From positions 396,383-460,382 of the forward strand of contig NZ_JAEVFI010000001.1 of assembly GCF_019303495.1 (NCBI RefSeq): a stretch of DNA of 64,000 bases. Direction: 5' to 3'. The DNA is from Streptomyces sp. JJ66 (GTDB taxonomy: Bacteria; Actinomycetota; Actinomycetes; Streptomycetales; Streptomycetaceae). A program made the position numbers and the translations under genes. Shown here one piece after another: positions 26,613 through 35,450 of this stretch (the first letter of the stretch is position 1; each line of letters opens with the position of its first letter). The notes beneath the pieces were generated by a model. That model saw only the letters and a program-made list of their open reading frames with translations. It ran no database searches and was not told the origin of the DNA.

Positions 26613-28112
26613 TCAGCAGACGCCGCACCCGCCAGGCTGCGCGGGCAGCGGCTCGGGGACGCCGACCTTCGGCAGCCCCAGCAGCACCCCCGGGCCCGCG
26701 GCACCGGCCGGGGCGGGGGTACGGGCCTCCCAGGCGTCACCGGCCCGGGTGCGGCGCACGCCGAGCGCGGGACCCTCGGCCAGCAGGTGGTGCGGCGCGG
26801 CGTAGGTGACCTCGACGCGCACCATGTCTCCGGGACGCACCGGCTCCGCGGGCCGGGTGAAGTGCACCAGCCGGTTGTCCGGCGCCCGGCCCGACAGGCG
26901 GCGCGTGGCCTCGTCCTTGCGCCCCTCGCCCTCGGCGACCAGCACCTCCAGGGTGCGGCCGACCTGCCGCTTGTTCTCCGCCCAGGAGATCTCCTCCTGC
27001 AGTGCGACGAGCCGCTCATAGCGCTCCTGCACCACGGCCTTGGGGATCTGGCCGTCCATCTCGGCGGCCGGGGTCCCGGGGCGCTTGGAGTACTGGAAGG
27101 TGAACGCCTGCGCGAAGCGGGCCTCGCGCACCACGTGCAGCGTCTGCAGGAAGTCCTCTTCGGTCTCCCCGGGGAAGCCGACGATGATGTCGGTGGAGAT
27201 GGCCGCGTCCGGCAGGGCGGCGCGCACCTTGTCGATGATGCTCATAAAGCGCTCCTGGCGGTAGGAGCGGCGCATCTCCTTCAGCACCCGCGAGGAGCCG
27301 GACTGCAGCGGCATGTGCAGCTGCGGCATGACGTTCGGCGTCTCGGCCATGGCGGCGATGACGTCGTCGGTGAAGTCGCGCGGGTGGGGTGAGGTGAAGC
27401 GCACCCGCTCCAGGCCGTCGATCTCACCGCAGGCGCGCAGCAGCTTGCTGAACGCCTGCCGGTCGCCGATGTCGCTGCCGTAGGCGTTGACGTTCTGGCC
27501 GAGCAGGGTGATCTCGATGACGCCCTCGGCGACCAGCGCCTCGATCTCGGCGAGGATGTCGCCCGTCCTGCGGTCCTTCTCCTTGCCGCGCAGCTGCGGG
27601 ACGATGCAGAAGGTACAGGTGTTGTTGCAGCCGACGGAGACGGAGACCCAGGCGGCGTAGGCGGACTCGCGCCGGGTGGGCAGCGTCGAGGGGAACGCCT
27701 CCAGGGACTCGGCGATCTCCACCTGCGCCTCGGCTCGCACCCGCGCCCGCTCCAGCAGCACCGGCAGCTTGCCCACGTTGTGGGTGCCGAAGACGACATC
27801 GACCCAGGGGGCCTTCGCGACGATGGTGTCCCGGTCCTTCTGCGCCAGGCAGCCGCCGACCGCGATCTGCATCCCGGGCCGCGCGGCCTTCTTCGGCGCC
27901 AGCTGCCCCAGGTTTCCGTACAGCCGGTTGTCGGCGTTCTCCCGCACCGCGCAGGTGTTGAAGACGACGACGTCCGCGCCGTCGGCGTCGCCTGGCGCGC
28001 GCACGTAACCGGCGTCCTCCAGCAGACCGGCCATCCGCTCGGAGTCGTGGACGTTCATCTGGCAGCCGAAGGTGCGCAGCTCATAGGTCTTCGCGGTCAT
28101 CTCAGCAGTCAT
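26613..28112 (-). CDS. miaB: tRNA-2-methylthio-N6-dimethylallyladenosine synthase
   Basis: MiaB is a radical-SAM methylthiotransferase that converts i6A37 to ms2i6A37 in tRNA. I place the start at the ATG at 28112 ([17 protein letters not shown], 499 residues); the long frame upstream is Pro/Arg-rich and not MiaB-like. The N-terminal UPF0004 cysteines are in [14 protein letters not shown] and GGCLAQ. The radical SAM triad is [17 protein letters not shown] domain occupies about 375-450. The C-terminus ends in a small Cys motif (GGCGVC), an addition I cannot explain. The TAXI gene diverges from it across a pyrimidine-rich 151-nt spacer. Confidence 0.95.
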   Translation of the reverse strand: MTAEMTAKTYELRTFGCQMNVHDSERMAGLLEDAGYVRAPGDADGADVVVFNTCAVRENADNRLYGNLGQLAPKKAARPGMQIAVGGCLAQKDRDTIVAKAPWVDVVFGTHNVGKLPVLLERARVRAEAQVEIAESLEAFPSTLPTRRESAYAAWVSVSVGCNNTCTFCIVPQLRGKEKDRRTGDILAEIEALVAEGVIEITLLGQNVNAYGSDIGDRQAFSKLLRACGEIDGLERVRFTSPHPRDFTDDVIAAMAETPNVMPQLHMPLQSGSSRVLKEMRRSYRQERFMSIIDKVRAALPDAAISTDIIVGFPGETEEDFLQTLHVVREARFAQAFTFQYSKRPGTPAAEMDGQIPKAVVQERYERLVALQEEISWAENKRQVGRTLEVLVAEGEGRKDEATRRLSGRAPDNRLVHFTRPAEPVRPGDMVRVEVTYAAPHHLLAEGPALGVRRTRAGDAWEARTPAPAGAAGPGVLLGLPKVGVPEPLPAQPGGCGVC

Positions 28113-28263
28113 CTCAGTCGACCAGGGTACGCGTTCGCCTGGGCCCCGCGCCCGCCCGTCCCGCTCCCCCGCCTCCCCCGGGCTGTGCCCCTCCCGCTGC
28201 CTTCGCCTCCCGGGGCCGGCCCGCCCCTCCCGTTCCCCCGGCCGGGGGTGACAGGATCGGCCC

Positions 28264-29274
28264 ATGCTCTCCGCCCGCGGCACCTCCTTCGGCGTCCGGC
28301 CCGGCGGACGCCGCGCGTTCGGCGCCGCCGTGGCCGTCGTGCTGGCGCTCGCCCTGCTCGGCTGGTGGATGGCGGCGGACTCCGGGCCACGTCCCGGTGG
28401 GCGGATCGTCTTCTCCACCGGCGCGCCCACCGGCGTCTACGAGCGGTACGGGGCGCTGCTGCGGGAGCGGGCGGCCGGGCAGCTGCCGGAGGTGGACATC
28501 GAGCTGCTGCCGAGCCAGGGCTCGGGGGAGAACATCGACCGCGTGCTGTCCGGCGAGGCCGACTTCACCATCGCGCAGGCTGACGCGGTCGCCGCCCGCC
28601 TGGCCCGCTCCGGCGCCGAGGCCGCAGGACTGCGGGCCTGCGCCCGGCTGTACGACGACTACGTGCAGCTCGTCGTCCCCGCCGACTCCCCCGTACGGCA
28701 CGCGGCCGACCTGGCCGGGCTCCGGGTGGGCGTGGGCGAGCCGGAGTCCGGGGTGCGCCCCATCGCCCGCCGGGTGCTGGCCGCCGCCGGACTGGACCCG
28801 GACGAGGACATCACCGCCGCCTACGAGGGCATCGACACCCTGCCCGGGATGCTGGAGTCGGACCGGCTGGACGCGTTCTTCTGGACGGGCGGGCTGCCCA
28901 CCACCGCGATCCAGCGGCTGGCCGGGCGCAGCGAGATCCGCCTGGTCGAACTGGGCGACCTGGTACCGGCGCTGCACGCACAGGGGCGGCAGGCGCGGCA
29001 CTACCGGGCGGCGGTGATGCCCGCCGACGCCTACCCGTCCGTGCAGCGCGGGGAGGGCATCGAGACGATCGCGGTGGCCAACCTGCTGGTGACGGCCGAG
29101 CGGGTGGACGCCGACGTCGCCGAAGCTCTGACCCGGGTGCTGATCAACAGCCGGGACGGCATCGCCCGGCAGGTGCACGCTGCCCAGCGCGTGGACCTGC
29201 GCACCGCGATCTACACCGACCCGGTGCCGCTGCACCTGGGCGCGCAGCGCTACTACCGCGCCGTCAAGCCCTGA
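28264..29274 (+). CDS. TAXI-family TRAP-type solute-binding protein (orphan)
   Basis: The 336-residue protein belongs to the TAXI family of extracytoplasmic binding proteins, normally partners of fused TRAP permeases. An N-terminal hydrophobic segment (about 20-38, without a lipobox Cys) suggests export or anchoring. Family features include [40 protein letters not shown] and [18 protein letters not shown]. No TRAP permease gene is nearby. The location close to gluRK, 5.4 kb away, is compatible with a role as a sensor accessory, but that is inference. It converges on the FAD monooxygenase gene with an 11-nt overlap. Confidence 0.83.
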   Translation: MLSARGTSFGVRPGGRRAFGAAVAVVLALALLGWWMAADSGPRPGGRIVFSTGAPTGVYERYGALLRERAAGQLPEVDIELLPSQGSGENIDRVLSGEADFTIAQADAVAARLARSGAEAAGLRACARLYDDYVQLVVPADSPVRHAADLAGLRVGVGEPESGVRPIARRVLAAAGLDPDEDITAAYEGIDTLPGMLESDRLDAFFWTGGLPTTAIQRLAGRSEIRLVELGDLVPALHAQGRQARHYRAAVMPADAYPSVQRGEGIETIAVANLLVTAERVDADVAEALTRVLINSRDGIARQVHAAQRVDLRTAIYTDPVPLHLGAQRYYRAVKP

Positions 29275-30838
29275 CGGCGCCATCGACAGGGCCACCGCCG
29301 AGGGCCACCGCGCAGGCGGCCAGCGCCTCGGCGTCCACCCCGGGCAGGACGGCGGCCAGGTGGCCATCGGGCCGCACCACCAAGCAGGTGTGCGGGGCGG
29401 CGCCCGGGTACGCCTCGGCGACCAGCAGCTCGGCGGGCAGCGGCAGCGCGCGCACGGCGGCGGCCAGCTGCGGCATGACCCCGGCGTGCATCCAGTGGCG
29501 GCTTTCCCACACCCGCGCCCCGGGCGCCACGAGCACCACCAGCAGTCCGCGCCCCAGCCGCCGCCGCAGCGGGCAGCGTTCCCCGCCGGGTGGGGTGACG
29601 GGAACGTCGTCCACGACGCCGCCCGGCGCGGTGGCCACCCCGAAGGCGGCGGAATCCGACGTCAGCGGGGAGTGCGCGTAGCCGCCGGGCGCGCCCAGCG
29701 TGCCCTCGCCGACGTGGCCGTCGGTGAGCAGGCCGAGCGGACCACGGCCGCCGGGGAGCAGCGAGCGCAGCGGACTCGTGTCCTGCACCAGCGGCAGCGC
29801 CTGGTCCAGCGCGCGCAGCCGGGCCACCGACGCACCGCGCCGCTCGGATTCGTAGCTGTCCAGCAGGGCGTCACCGGCACCGCCGTGCCAGGCCAGGGCC
29901 AGCTTCCACGCCAGGTTGTCGGCGTCGCGCAAGCCCTCGTCCACGCTCTGCGTGCCCAGCGCGCCCAGCAGCCGGGCCGCGTCCCCGGCGAGGAACACCC
30001 GGCCCTGGCGCCAGCGCCGCGCGATGCGCTGGTGCGCGGTGTGCACGCCGGTGTCGAGCAGTTCGTAGGCGGGCGGCGCGTCCGGGTCCGACCAGGCGGT
30101 CAGCGTGCGCTGGACGCGTTCGATGAGCACGTCCGGGGTGACGAGGTCGCCGCGCGGCGGCAGCCGCCAGTCCAGCCGCCACCGGCCGCCCGGCAGCGAG
30201 CGGGCGCTCACCTCGCCCCCGGCCCCGGGGAGCTCGCGGTGCAGCAGCGCCTCCTGGGGCCACGGCAGGGCGCAGCGCACCGTCGCCACCGCCCGCCGCT
30301 CCACCGAGGTGCGGCCCGGAAAGCGGACGCCGAGCAGCTTGCGGACGGTGGAGCGGGCGCCGTCGCAGCCCACCAGGTAGCTGCCCGACCAGGTGACGCC
30401 CAGCCCGCCCGCCGTGCGCGCGCGGACCCCGCCGGGGTGCTGCTCCAGCTCCGTCAGCCGCCGGTGCGGTACGACGTCGATCAGCTCGCTGCGGTGCGCG
30501 GCGGCGGCCAGCGCCCCGGTCAGTGTGTGCTGCGCGAGGTGGAAGGGCGCGGCACCGGGGGCGAACTCGACGTGGCGCACCGTCTGCCGACGCCGCAGCG
30601 TGCGCCACGCCCGCCAGTGGGTGCCGGACAACCCGGAGGATTCCGCCGACTCAGCTCCGCCCGCGAGGCGGTGTGCGAGCGCGGTGGTGTCGGGCCGCAG
30701 CACGCAGGTCCGCGCGGGACGGGGCTCGCTTGGGCCGTCACCGGCGTCCAGCAGCACCGAGGGCACCTCGTGCCGGGCCAGGGCAAGCGTCAGCGCGAGC
30801 CCCACCGGGCCCGCGCCGACCACGATCACCGGCTCCAC
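29264..30838 (-). CDS. FAD-dependent aromatic-hydroxylase-type monooxygenase
   Basis: This 524-residue protein has the p-hydroxybenzoate hydroxylase fold. The N-terminal dinucleotide motif is VVGAGPVGLALTLALA, the DG motif is YLVGCDGARSTVRKLLG and the second FAD motif is FLAGDAARLLGALG. That motif usually reads GDAAH followed by prolines, and here His is Arg and the prolines are missing, although DADNLAWKLAL is normal. The C-terminal part (from about 400) resembles the thioredoxin-like domain of polyketide hydroxylases. It starts at GTG with no strong ribosome binding site. No polyketide or catabolic cluster is adjacent, so the substrate is unknown. Confidence 0.85.
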   Translation of the reverse strand: MEPVIVVGAGPVGLALTLALARHEVPSVLLDAGDGPSEPRPARTCVLRPDTTALAHRLAGGAESAESSGLSGTHWRAWRTLRRRQTVRHVEFAPGAAPFHLAQHTLTGALAAAAHRSELIDVVPHRRLTELEQHPGGVRARTAGGLGVTWSGSYLVGCDGARSTVRKLLGVRFPGRTSVERRAVATVRCALPWPQEALLHRELPGAGGEVSARSLPGGRWRLDWRLPPRGDLVTPDVLIERVQRTLTAWSDPDAPPAYELLDTGVHTAHQRIARRWRQGRVFLAGDAARLLGALGTQSVDEGLRDADNLAWKLALAWHGGAGDALLDSYESERRGASVARLRALDQALPLVQDTSPLRSLLPGGRGPLGLLTDGHVGEGTLGAPGGYAHSPLTSDSAAFGVATAPGGVVDDVPVTPPGGERCPLRRRLGRGLLVVLVAPGARVWESRHWMHAGVMPQLAAAVRALPLPAELLVAEAYPGAAPHTCLVVRPDGHLAAVLPGVDAEALAACAVALGGGPVDGAVRA

Positions 30839-30939
30839 GACAGCGGCTTCCGGCTCCCCACGCCCGGCTGGCGGGCCCCGCTGGAGGAGGGAAGTGGGCC
30901 ACAGGGCCGGGAGTGGTGCGTGATCACACCGGTATGCAA

Positions 30940-30985
30940 CCCACTGCCCGTTCGCCCGTCAAGTGACGGCCGTACGGGCAGTGGG
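30940..30985 (-). terminator. Stem-loop after the glu operon
   Basis: Arms of 12 nt (30940-30951 and 30974-30985) pair perfectly and enclose a smaller CGTCA/TGACG dyad. The element lies 18 nt past the gluD stop, between gluD and the monooxygenase gene on the same strand. Confidence 0.65.
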
Positions 30986-31002
30986 CTGCGGGCGTTCGCC
31001 CG

Positions 31003-31920
31003 TCAGGTCTTGCGGACCTGCCCGTCCCCGCCCTCGGTCACCGGCTCGGGCCCGGCGTTCTCCAGCTCCTCCAGCTGCTCGGTGCCCACCACGGCACCGG
31101 AGGAGCGCTTGGCCCGGCGCAGGCGTCCCTCCAGCCAGCTGGCGAAGCTGGTGAGCAGAAAGTTGAGCAGGACGAAGAGCAGAGCGCACACGGCGTAGGC
31201 GGCGATGGTGTTGCCATAGTTGGCGCTGATCAGGCCAGCCGCGCGCAGCAGCTCGCTGAAGCCGAGCAGGGCGCCGCCGAGTGCGGTGTCCTTCACGATG
31301 ACCACGAGCTGGCTGACGATGGCGGGCAGCATCGCGGTGACCGCCTGCGGCAGCAGGACAAAGGCCAGGATCTGCCACCTGCGCATACCGATCGCCTGCG
31401 CCGCGTCGGTCTGGCCCCGCGGCAGGGACAGGATGCCCGCGCGCACCACCTCGGCGAGGACGGAGGCGTTGTAGAGCACCAGGCCCGTGACGACGGCGTA
31501 CAGCGGCCGGACCTCGCGGTCGATGTCGGTCCACATCGCGTAGCCGGTGTTGGCGAAGAACATCAGCAGCAGCACCGGGATGGCGCGGAAGAACTCCACG
31601 ACGGCGCCTGCCGGTCCCCGCACCCAGGCGTGGGCGGAGAGACGGGCGATGCCGAGCCCGGCGCCCAGCGGGAGCGCGATGACCATGGCCAGCGCGGCGG
31701 CCTTGAGGGTGTTGACCAGACCCGGCAGGAAGTACGTCGTCCACACCCGCGAGTCGTCGACGAACGGCAGCCACTTGTCGGCTTCCAACTGGCCCTTATC
31801 GCCCATGGTGGACAGCACCCACCACAGTCCCAGTGCCGCCAGAGCCAGGAAACCGATCGTGTAGAGGACGTTGCGCACCCGTGCGCGTGGTCCGGGGGTG
31901 TCGTAGAGGACGGAACTCAT
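31003..31920 (-). CDS. gluD: Glutamate ABC transporter permease GluD
   Basis: This is the second integral membrane subunit of a polar amino acid importer (HisM/GltK type, 305 residues). About five or six hydrophobic spans are visible, beginning with VLYTIGFLALAALGLWWVL. The EAA-loop region DAAQAIGMRRWQILAFVLLPQA contacts the ATPase. Its ATG overlaps the gluC stop by 4 nt, which implies coupling. A 60-residue cytoplasmic C-terminal tail rich in Arg, Lys and Glu follows the last span. Confidence 0.92.
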   Translation of the reverse strand: MSSVLYDTPGPRARVRNVLYTIGFLALAALGLWWVLSTMGDKGQLEADKWLPFVDDSRVWTTYFLPGLVNTLKAAALAMVIALPLGAGLGIARLSAHAWVRGPAGAVVEFFRAIPVLLLMFFANTGYAMWTDIDREVRPLYAVVTGLVLYNASVLAEVVRAGILSLPRGQTDAAQAIGMRRWQILAFVLLPQAVTAMLPAIVSQLVVIVKDTALGGALLGFSELLRAAGLISANYGNTIAAYAVCALLFVLLNFLLTSFASWLEGRLRRAKRSSGAVVGTEQLEELENAGPEPVTEGGDGQVRKT

Positions 31921-32591
31921 CGCTTCACCGCCACGCGCTTGCTGAGCCGGCCGAGGAGCAGCCCCGTCGGCAGGGTCAGGAGGATGAAGCCCAGGGCGAA
32001 GGTGCTGAAGACCAGCAGCACCGCGTCGGACTCGTTTTCGATCATCTCGCTCATGAGGAACGCGGCTTCCGCCACGCCGATCGCCGAGGCGACCGTGGTG
32101 TTCTTGGTGAGAGCGATCAAGACATTCGCCAGCGGCGCGATCACGCTGCGGAAGGCTTGCGGCAGCACGATGAGCCGCAGCACCTGCCCGAACCCGAGGC
32201 CCAGCGCCCGTGCCGCCTCCGCCTGTCCCATTGGCACCGTGTTGATGCCCGACCGCACGGCCTCACAGACGAAGCTGGCGGTGTAGGCGGCCAGCCCCAG
32301 GATCGCCAGGCGGAAGTTGATGACCTCGAAGTCCTCGCCCAGCAACGCGATACCAAGCGTCTGGTTCAGCCCCAGGGAGCAGAACACGATGATGAGCGTC
32401 AGCGGTGTGTTCCGGACGACGTTGACGTACCCGGTGCCGAAGGCCCGCATCACCGGTACCGGGCTGACCCGCATGCCCGCGAGGATGGTGCCCCACACCA
32501 GCGCGCCGATGCCGGAGAAGACGGTGAGCTGCACCGTCACCCAGAACGCCCCGAAAAGGTCGTACCGTTCCAGATCAAGAAAGTCGAACAC
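31917..32591 (-). CDS. gluC: Glutamate ABC transporter permease GluC
   Basis: The first permease subunit (224 residues) of the glutamate importer begins MFDFLDLERYDLFGAFWVTV. The EAA loop EAARALGLGFGQVLRLIVLPQAF is canonical for amino acid importers. It is separated from gluB by 81 nt containing a strong stem-loop and overlaps gluD by 4 nt, as expected for an operon. Confidence 0.93.
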   Translation of the reverse strand: MFDFLDLERYDLFGAFWVTVQLTVFSGIGALVWGTILAGMRVSPVPVMRAFGTGYVNVVRNTPLTLIIVFCSLGLNQTLGIALLGEDFEVINFRLAILGLAAYTASFVCEAVRSGINTVPMGQAEAARALGLGFGQVLRLIVLPQAFRSVIAPLANVLIALTKNTTVASAIGVAEAAFLMSEMIENESDAVLLVFSTFALGFILLTLPTGLLLGRLSKRVAVKR

Positions 32592-32620
32592 TGTCTACCG
32601 CGCTCTCACCTCAAGGAAAG

Positions 32621-32650
32621 CGGGCGCGCCAGGTGGCCCCGGCGCGCCCG
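32621..32650 (-). promoter_or_regulatory. Intra-operon stem-loop between gluB and gluC
   Basis: Perfect 10-nt arms (32621-32630 and 32641-32650) lie just after the gluB stop. In importer operons such hairpins commonly attenuate read-through or stabilise the binding-protein mRNA, giving excess binding protein over permease. Confidence 0.6.
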
Positions 32651-32672
32651 GTGGTCGTCTGCCGCCTGTGGG

Positions 32673-33509
32673 TCAGCTCTTCTCGGTGATCTCCGGAGCC
32701 TCACCCGGGTCGTAACCCGCCGGGCCGAAGTGCTCCTCCACCGACTCCTTCCAGGTGCCGTCCTCGACCATCTTCTCGAGGGCGGCGTTGACGTCGCTCT
32801 GGAGCTCGGTGTCGCCCTTCTTCATGCCGACGCCGTAGTGCTCGTCTTTGAGGCTCAGCCCGGCGAGCTTGAACTTGCCTTCGTGCTGCGACTGCGCGGC
32901 GTATCCGGCGAGGATGGCGTCATCGGTGGTGATCGCGTCCACGGCGCCGTTCGTCAGGCCGGTCAGGCACTCGGAGTAGGTGCCGTAGGTCTGCAGGTTC
33001 GTGTCGGAAGCCAGCTTCTCCTTGATGTTCTGCGCGGAGGTGGAGCCCTTGACTGAGCACAGCTTTTTATCGTTGAGGTCCGTCGCCTCGGTGATGCCTT
33101 CCTCGTCCGCCCGGATCAGCAGGTCCTGGTGGGCGATCATGTAGGGCCCGGCAAAGTTGACCTTCTCCTTGCGCTCCGGAGTGATCGAGTACGTCGCGAC
33201 GACGAGGTCCACGTCACCGCGGGAGATGAGGTTCTCGCGCTCCGCGCTGGGCGCCTCGACCCAGTCGATCTGGCCGGGCTCGTAGCCCAGTTCGCCGGCG
33301 ATGTAGGTGGCGACATCGACGTCGAATCCCTCATAGCCGCCGTCCTTGGCCTTCAGGCCCAGACCGGGCTGGTCGAACTTGATGCCGATCGCGATCTTGT
33401 CGCCATCGCCGCCATCCCCGCCGTCACCGCTGCCGCCGCCGCACGCGGTAGCGGTGAGGGAGAGGGCGAGGACGGCCGCGGCGGCGGCACCAGTGGTACG
33501 GAGTCTCAT
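32673..33509 (-). CDS. gluB: Glutamate-binding lipoprotein GluB
   Basis: This is the extracytoplasmic substrate-binding subunit. The ATG at 33509 (MRLRTTGAAAAAVLAL) gives 278 residues with a lipoprotein signal peptide whose lipobox ends LTATAC, followed by Gly/Asp-rich linker residues. The mature part has the family-3 amino acid-binding fold: GIKFDQPGLGLK, YEGFDVDVATYIAGELG and DLVVATYSITPERKEKVNFAGPY. AAGGGAAA lies upstream as ribosome binding site. It follows gluA by 75 nt. Confidence 0.93.
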   Translation of the reverse strand: MRLRTTGAAAAAVLALSLTATACGGGSGDGGDGGDGDKIAIGIKFDQPGLGLKAKDGGYEGFDVDVATYIAGELGYEPGQIDWVEAPSAERENLISRGDVDLVVATYSITPERKEKVNFAGPYMIAHQDLLIRADEEGITEATDLNDKKLCSVKGSTSAQNIKEKLASDTNLQTYGTYSECLTGLTNGAVDAITTDDAILAGYAAQSQHEGKFKLAGLSLKDEHYGVGMKKGDTELQSDVNAALEKMVEDGTWKESVEEHFGPAGYDPGEAPEITEKS

Positions 33510-33584
33510 GATGCGTTTCCCTTGGTGAACTAGGTGAAATGGCGAGCGGGCCGGCCCGTCGGATGCGGCGCCCAAAGAAGCGTG

Positions 33585-34367
33585 TCAGTGCGCGAGGATC
33601 TTCGACAGGAAGTCCTTGGCCCGGTCACTGCGCGGGTTGTTGAAGAACTGGTCCGGGGTGGCCTCTTCGACGATCCGGCCGTCAGCCATGAAGACGACGC
33701 GGTTCGCGGCCGAGCGGGCGAAGCCCATCTCGTGGGTGACGACAACCATCGTCATCCCGTCACGTGCCAGCTGCTGCATGACCTCCAGGACCTCGTTGAT
33801 CATCTCCGGGTCCAGCGCGGAGGTCGGCTCGTCGAAGAGCATGACCTTCGGCTCCATCGCCAGCGCCCGGGCGATCGCCACGCGCTGCTGCTGGCCGCCG
33901 GAGAGCTGCGCGGGGTACTTGTCCGCCTGGTTGCCGACGCCCACCCGGTCCAGCAGGGCGCGGGCGCGTTCGTCGGCCTCCTTCTTGGGCTTCTTGCGCA
34001 CCTTGAGCTGGCCGAGCGTCACGTTCTCCAGCACCGTCTTGTGCGCGAACAGGTTGAAGGACTGGAAGACCATGCCGACGTCGGCACGCAGTCTGGCCAG
34101 TTCCCTGCCCTCGGCGGGCAGCGGGTGCCCGTCGATGGAGATCGTGCCGGAGTCGATCGTCTCCAGCCGGTTGATGGTGCGGCACAACGTGGACTTGCCG
34201 GACCCCGAGGGACCGATCACGACGACCACCTCGCCCCGGGCGATCGTCAGGTCGATGTCCTGGAGCACGTGCAGCGCACCGAAGTGCTTGTTGACCTGGT
34301 CCAGGACGACCAGCGGCTCGCCCGCGGATGCGGCGCCCTCGTCCTTCGTCACCGATACTGCGCTCAT
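33585..34367 (-). CDS. gluA: Glutamate ABC transporter ATP-binding protein GluA
   Basis: The ATPase of the importer has 260 residues from the ATG at 34367 ([11 protein letters not shown]). Walker [10 protein letters not shown], the Q-loop [12 protein letters not shown], the ABC signature [15 protein letters not shown], Walker [14 protein letters not shown] and the switch His in VVVTHEM are all intact. It is the first gene of gluABCD and diverges from the gluR response regulator across 304 nt. Confidence 0.94.
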   Translation of the reverse strand: MSAVSVTKDEGAASAGEPLVVLDQVNKHFGALHVLQDIDLTIARGEVVVVIGPSGSGKSTLCRTINRLETIDSGTISIDGHPLPAEGRELARLRADVGMVFQSFNLFAHKTVLENVTLGQLKVRKKPKKEADERARALLDRVGVGNQADKYPAQLSGGQQQRVAIARALAMEPKVMLFDEPTSALDPEMINEVLEVMQQLARDGMTMVVVTHEMGFARSAANRVVFMADGRIVEEATPDQFFNNPRSDRAKDFLSKILAH

Positions 34368-34671
34368 CGGCGTCACTCGCTCCGTCCTCATCGGTTGAGG
34401 GGACCTTAATGAGGTGCCCGAACCGGCGTCATCACATCTGAGGGGAAATTGAGCATAACGATCTGGACACCGGCAACCACGGTGCGTAACAGGAGGTTCC
34501 GGGCGCGTTCCGGCTGCATAACGGTGGCCCGAGCTGGTCCGGGCTGCCTTGACGTGCGGGCGTGCGATCGGCGTGGATGCTAGGTAACGGCACGCTGGCG
34601 AGCGGCGTAAGACCGGCGGAACGAGGACGGCGACCAGCGGCGGTGGGCGCCGCGCGCGGACGGGAGGCGGC
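34368..34671. promoter_or_regulatory. gluA-gluR divergent promoter region
   Basis: This 304-nt, relatively A/T-enriched gap contains no gene. It must hold the promoters of both gluABCD and gluRK and any GluR sites. The gluR ribosome binding site GGAGGCGG is at its right end. I could not define operator repeats with confidence. Confidence 0.55.
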
Positions 34672-35433
34672 ATGCGGCTGCTGCTGGTGGAGGACGACGA
34701 CCACGTCGCCGCCGCCCTGTCCGCCGTGCTCACCCGGCACGGGTTCCGGGTCGTGCACGCCCGCAGCGGCGAGGAGGCGCTGGAGCACCTGCTGCCCGAC
34801 GCCGACCGTGCCCCGTTCTCGGTGGTGCTCCTCGACATCGGCCTGCCCGACCAGAACGGTTTCGAGGTCTGCGGCCGCATCCGACGCCAGAGCGGCACAC
34901 CGGTAATCATGGTGACGGCGCGGGCGGATGTGCGCTCCCGCATCCACGGGCTCAACCTCGGCGCCGACGACTACGTGGTCAAGCCCTATGACACCGGCGA
35001 GCTGCTGGCCCGCATCCACGCCGTCAGCCGGCGCTCGCCCGCTCCCGAAACGGGCGCTGGGGAGGCAGCCGGTTCCGCAGGCGCGCCGGAGCGGCCTGAT
35101 GCCGACCGTGTGGACGCGGGCGGTCAGGCCGCCGAGCCGGGCCTGCGCATCGGCCCGGTGCTGATCGAACCCGCCGGGCGCCGGGTGAGCGTCGGCGGCC
35201 AGGACGTGGCGCTGACCCGTAAGGAGTTCGACCTGCTCGCCCTCCTCGCCCAGCGGCCCGGCGTCGTCTACCGGCGCGAACAGATCATCAGCGAGGTGTG
35301 GCGCACCAGCTGGGAAGGCACGGGGCGCACGCTGGAGGTCCACGTCGCCTCGCTGCGCGCGAAACTCGGGCTGCCCGCCCTGATCGAGACCGTGCGCGGC
35401 GTCGGCTACCGGCTGTCCGCCCCGGCCGTCTGA
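34672..35433 (+). CDS. gluR: OmpR-family response regulator GluR
   Basis: The receiver domain (residues 1-120) has the acidic pair EDDD near 7-10, phospho-acceptor Asp55 in VVLLDIGLP, Thr in VTARAD and Lys in VVKPYD. After a Gly/Ala/Asp-rich linker (about 123-155) comes a winged-helix DNA-binding domain ([30 protein letters not shown]). Start is ATG with GGAGG. Its location divergent from gluABCD and just before the kinase matches the GluR-GluK glutamate-sensing system described in S. coelicolor, so it is expected to control the transporter. Confidence 0.9.
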   Translation: MRLLLVEDDDHVAAALSAVLTRHGFRVVHARSGEEALEHLLPDADRAPFSVVLLDIGLPDQNGFEVCGRIRRQSGTPVIMVTARADVRSRIHGLNLGADDYVVKPYDTGELLARIHAVSRRSPAPETGAGEAAGSAGAPERPDADRVDAGGQAAEPGLRIGPVLIEPAGRRVSVGGQDVALTRKEFDLLALLAQRPGVVYRREQIISEVWRTSWEGTGRTLEVHVASLRAKLGLPALIETVRGVGYRLSAPAV

Positions 35434-35450
35434 GCCGGTAGCCTGCCGCG

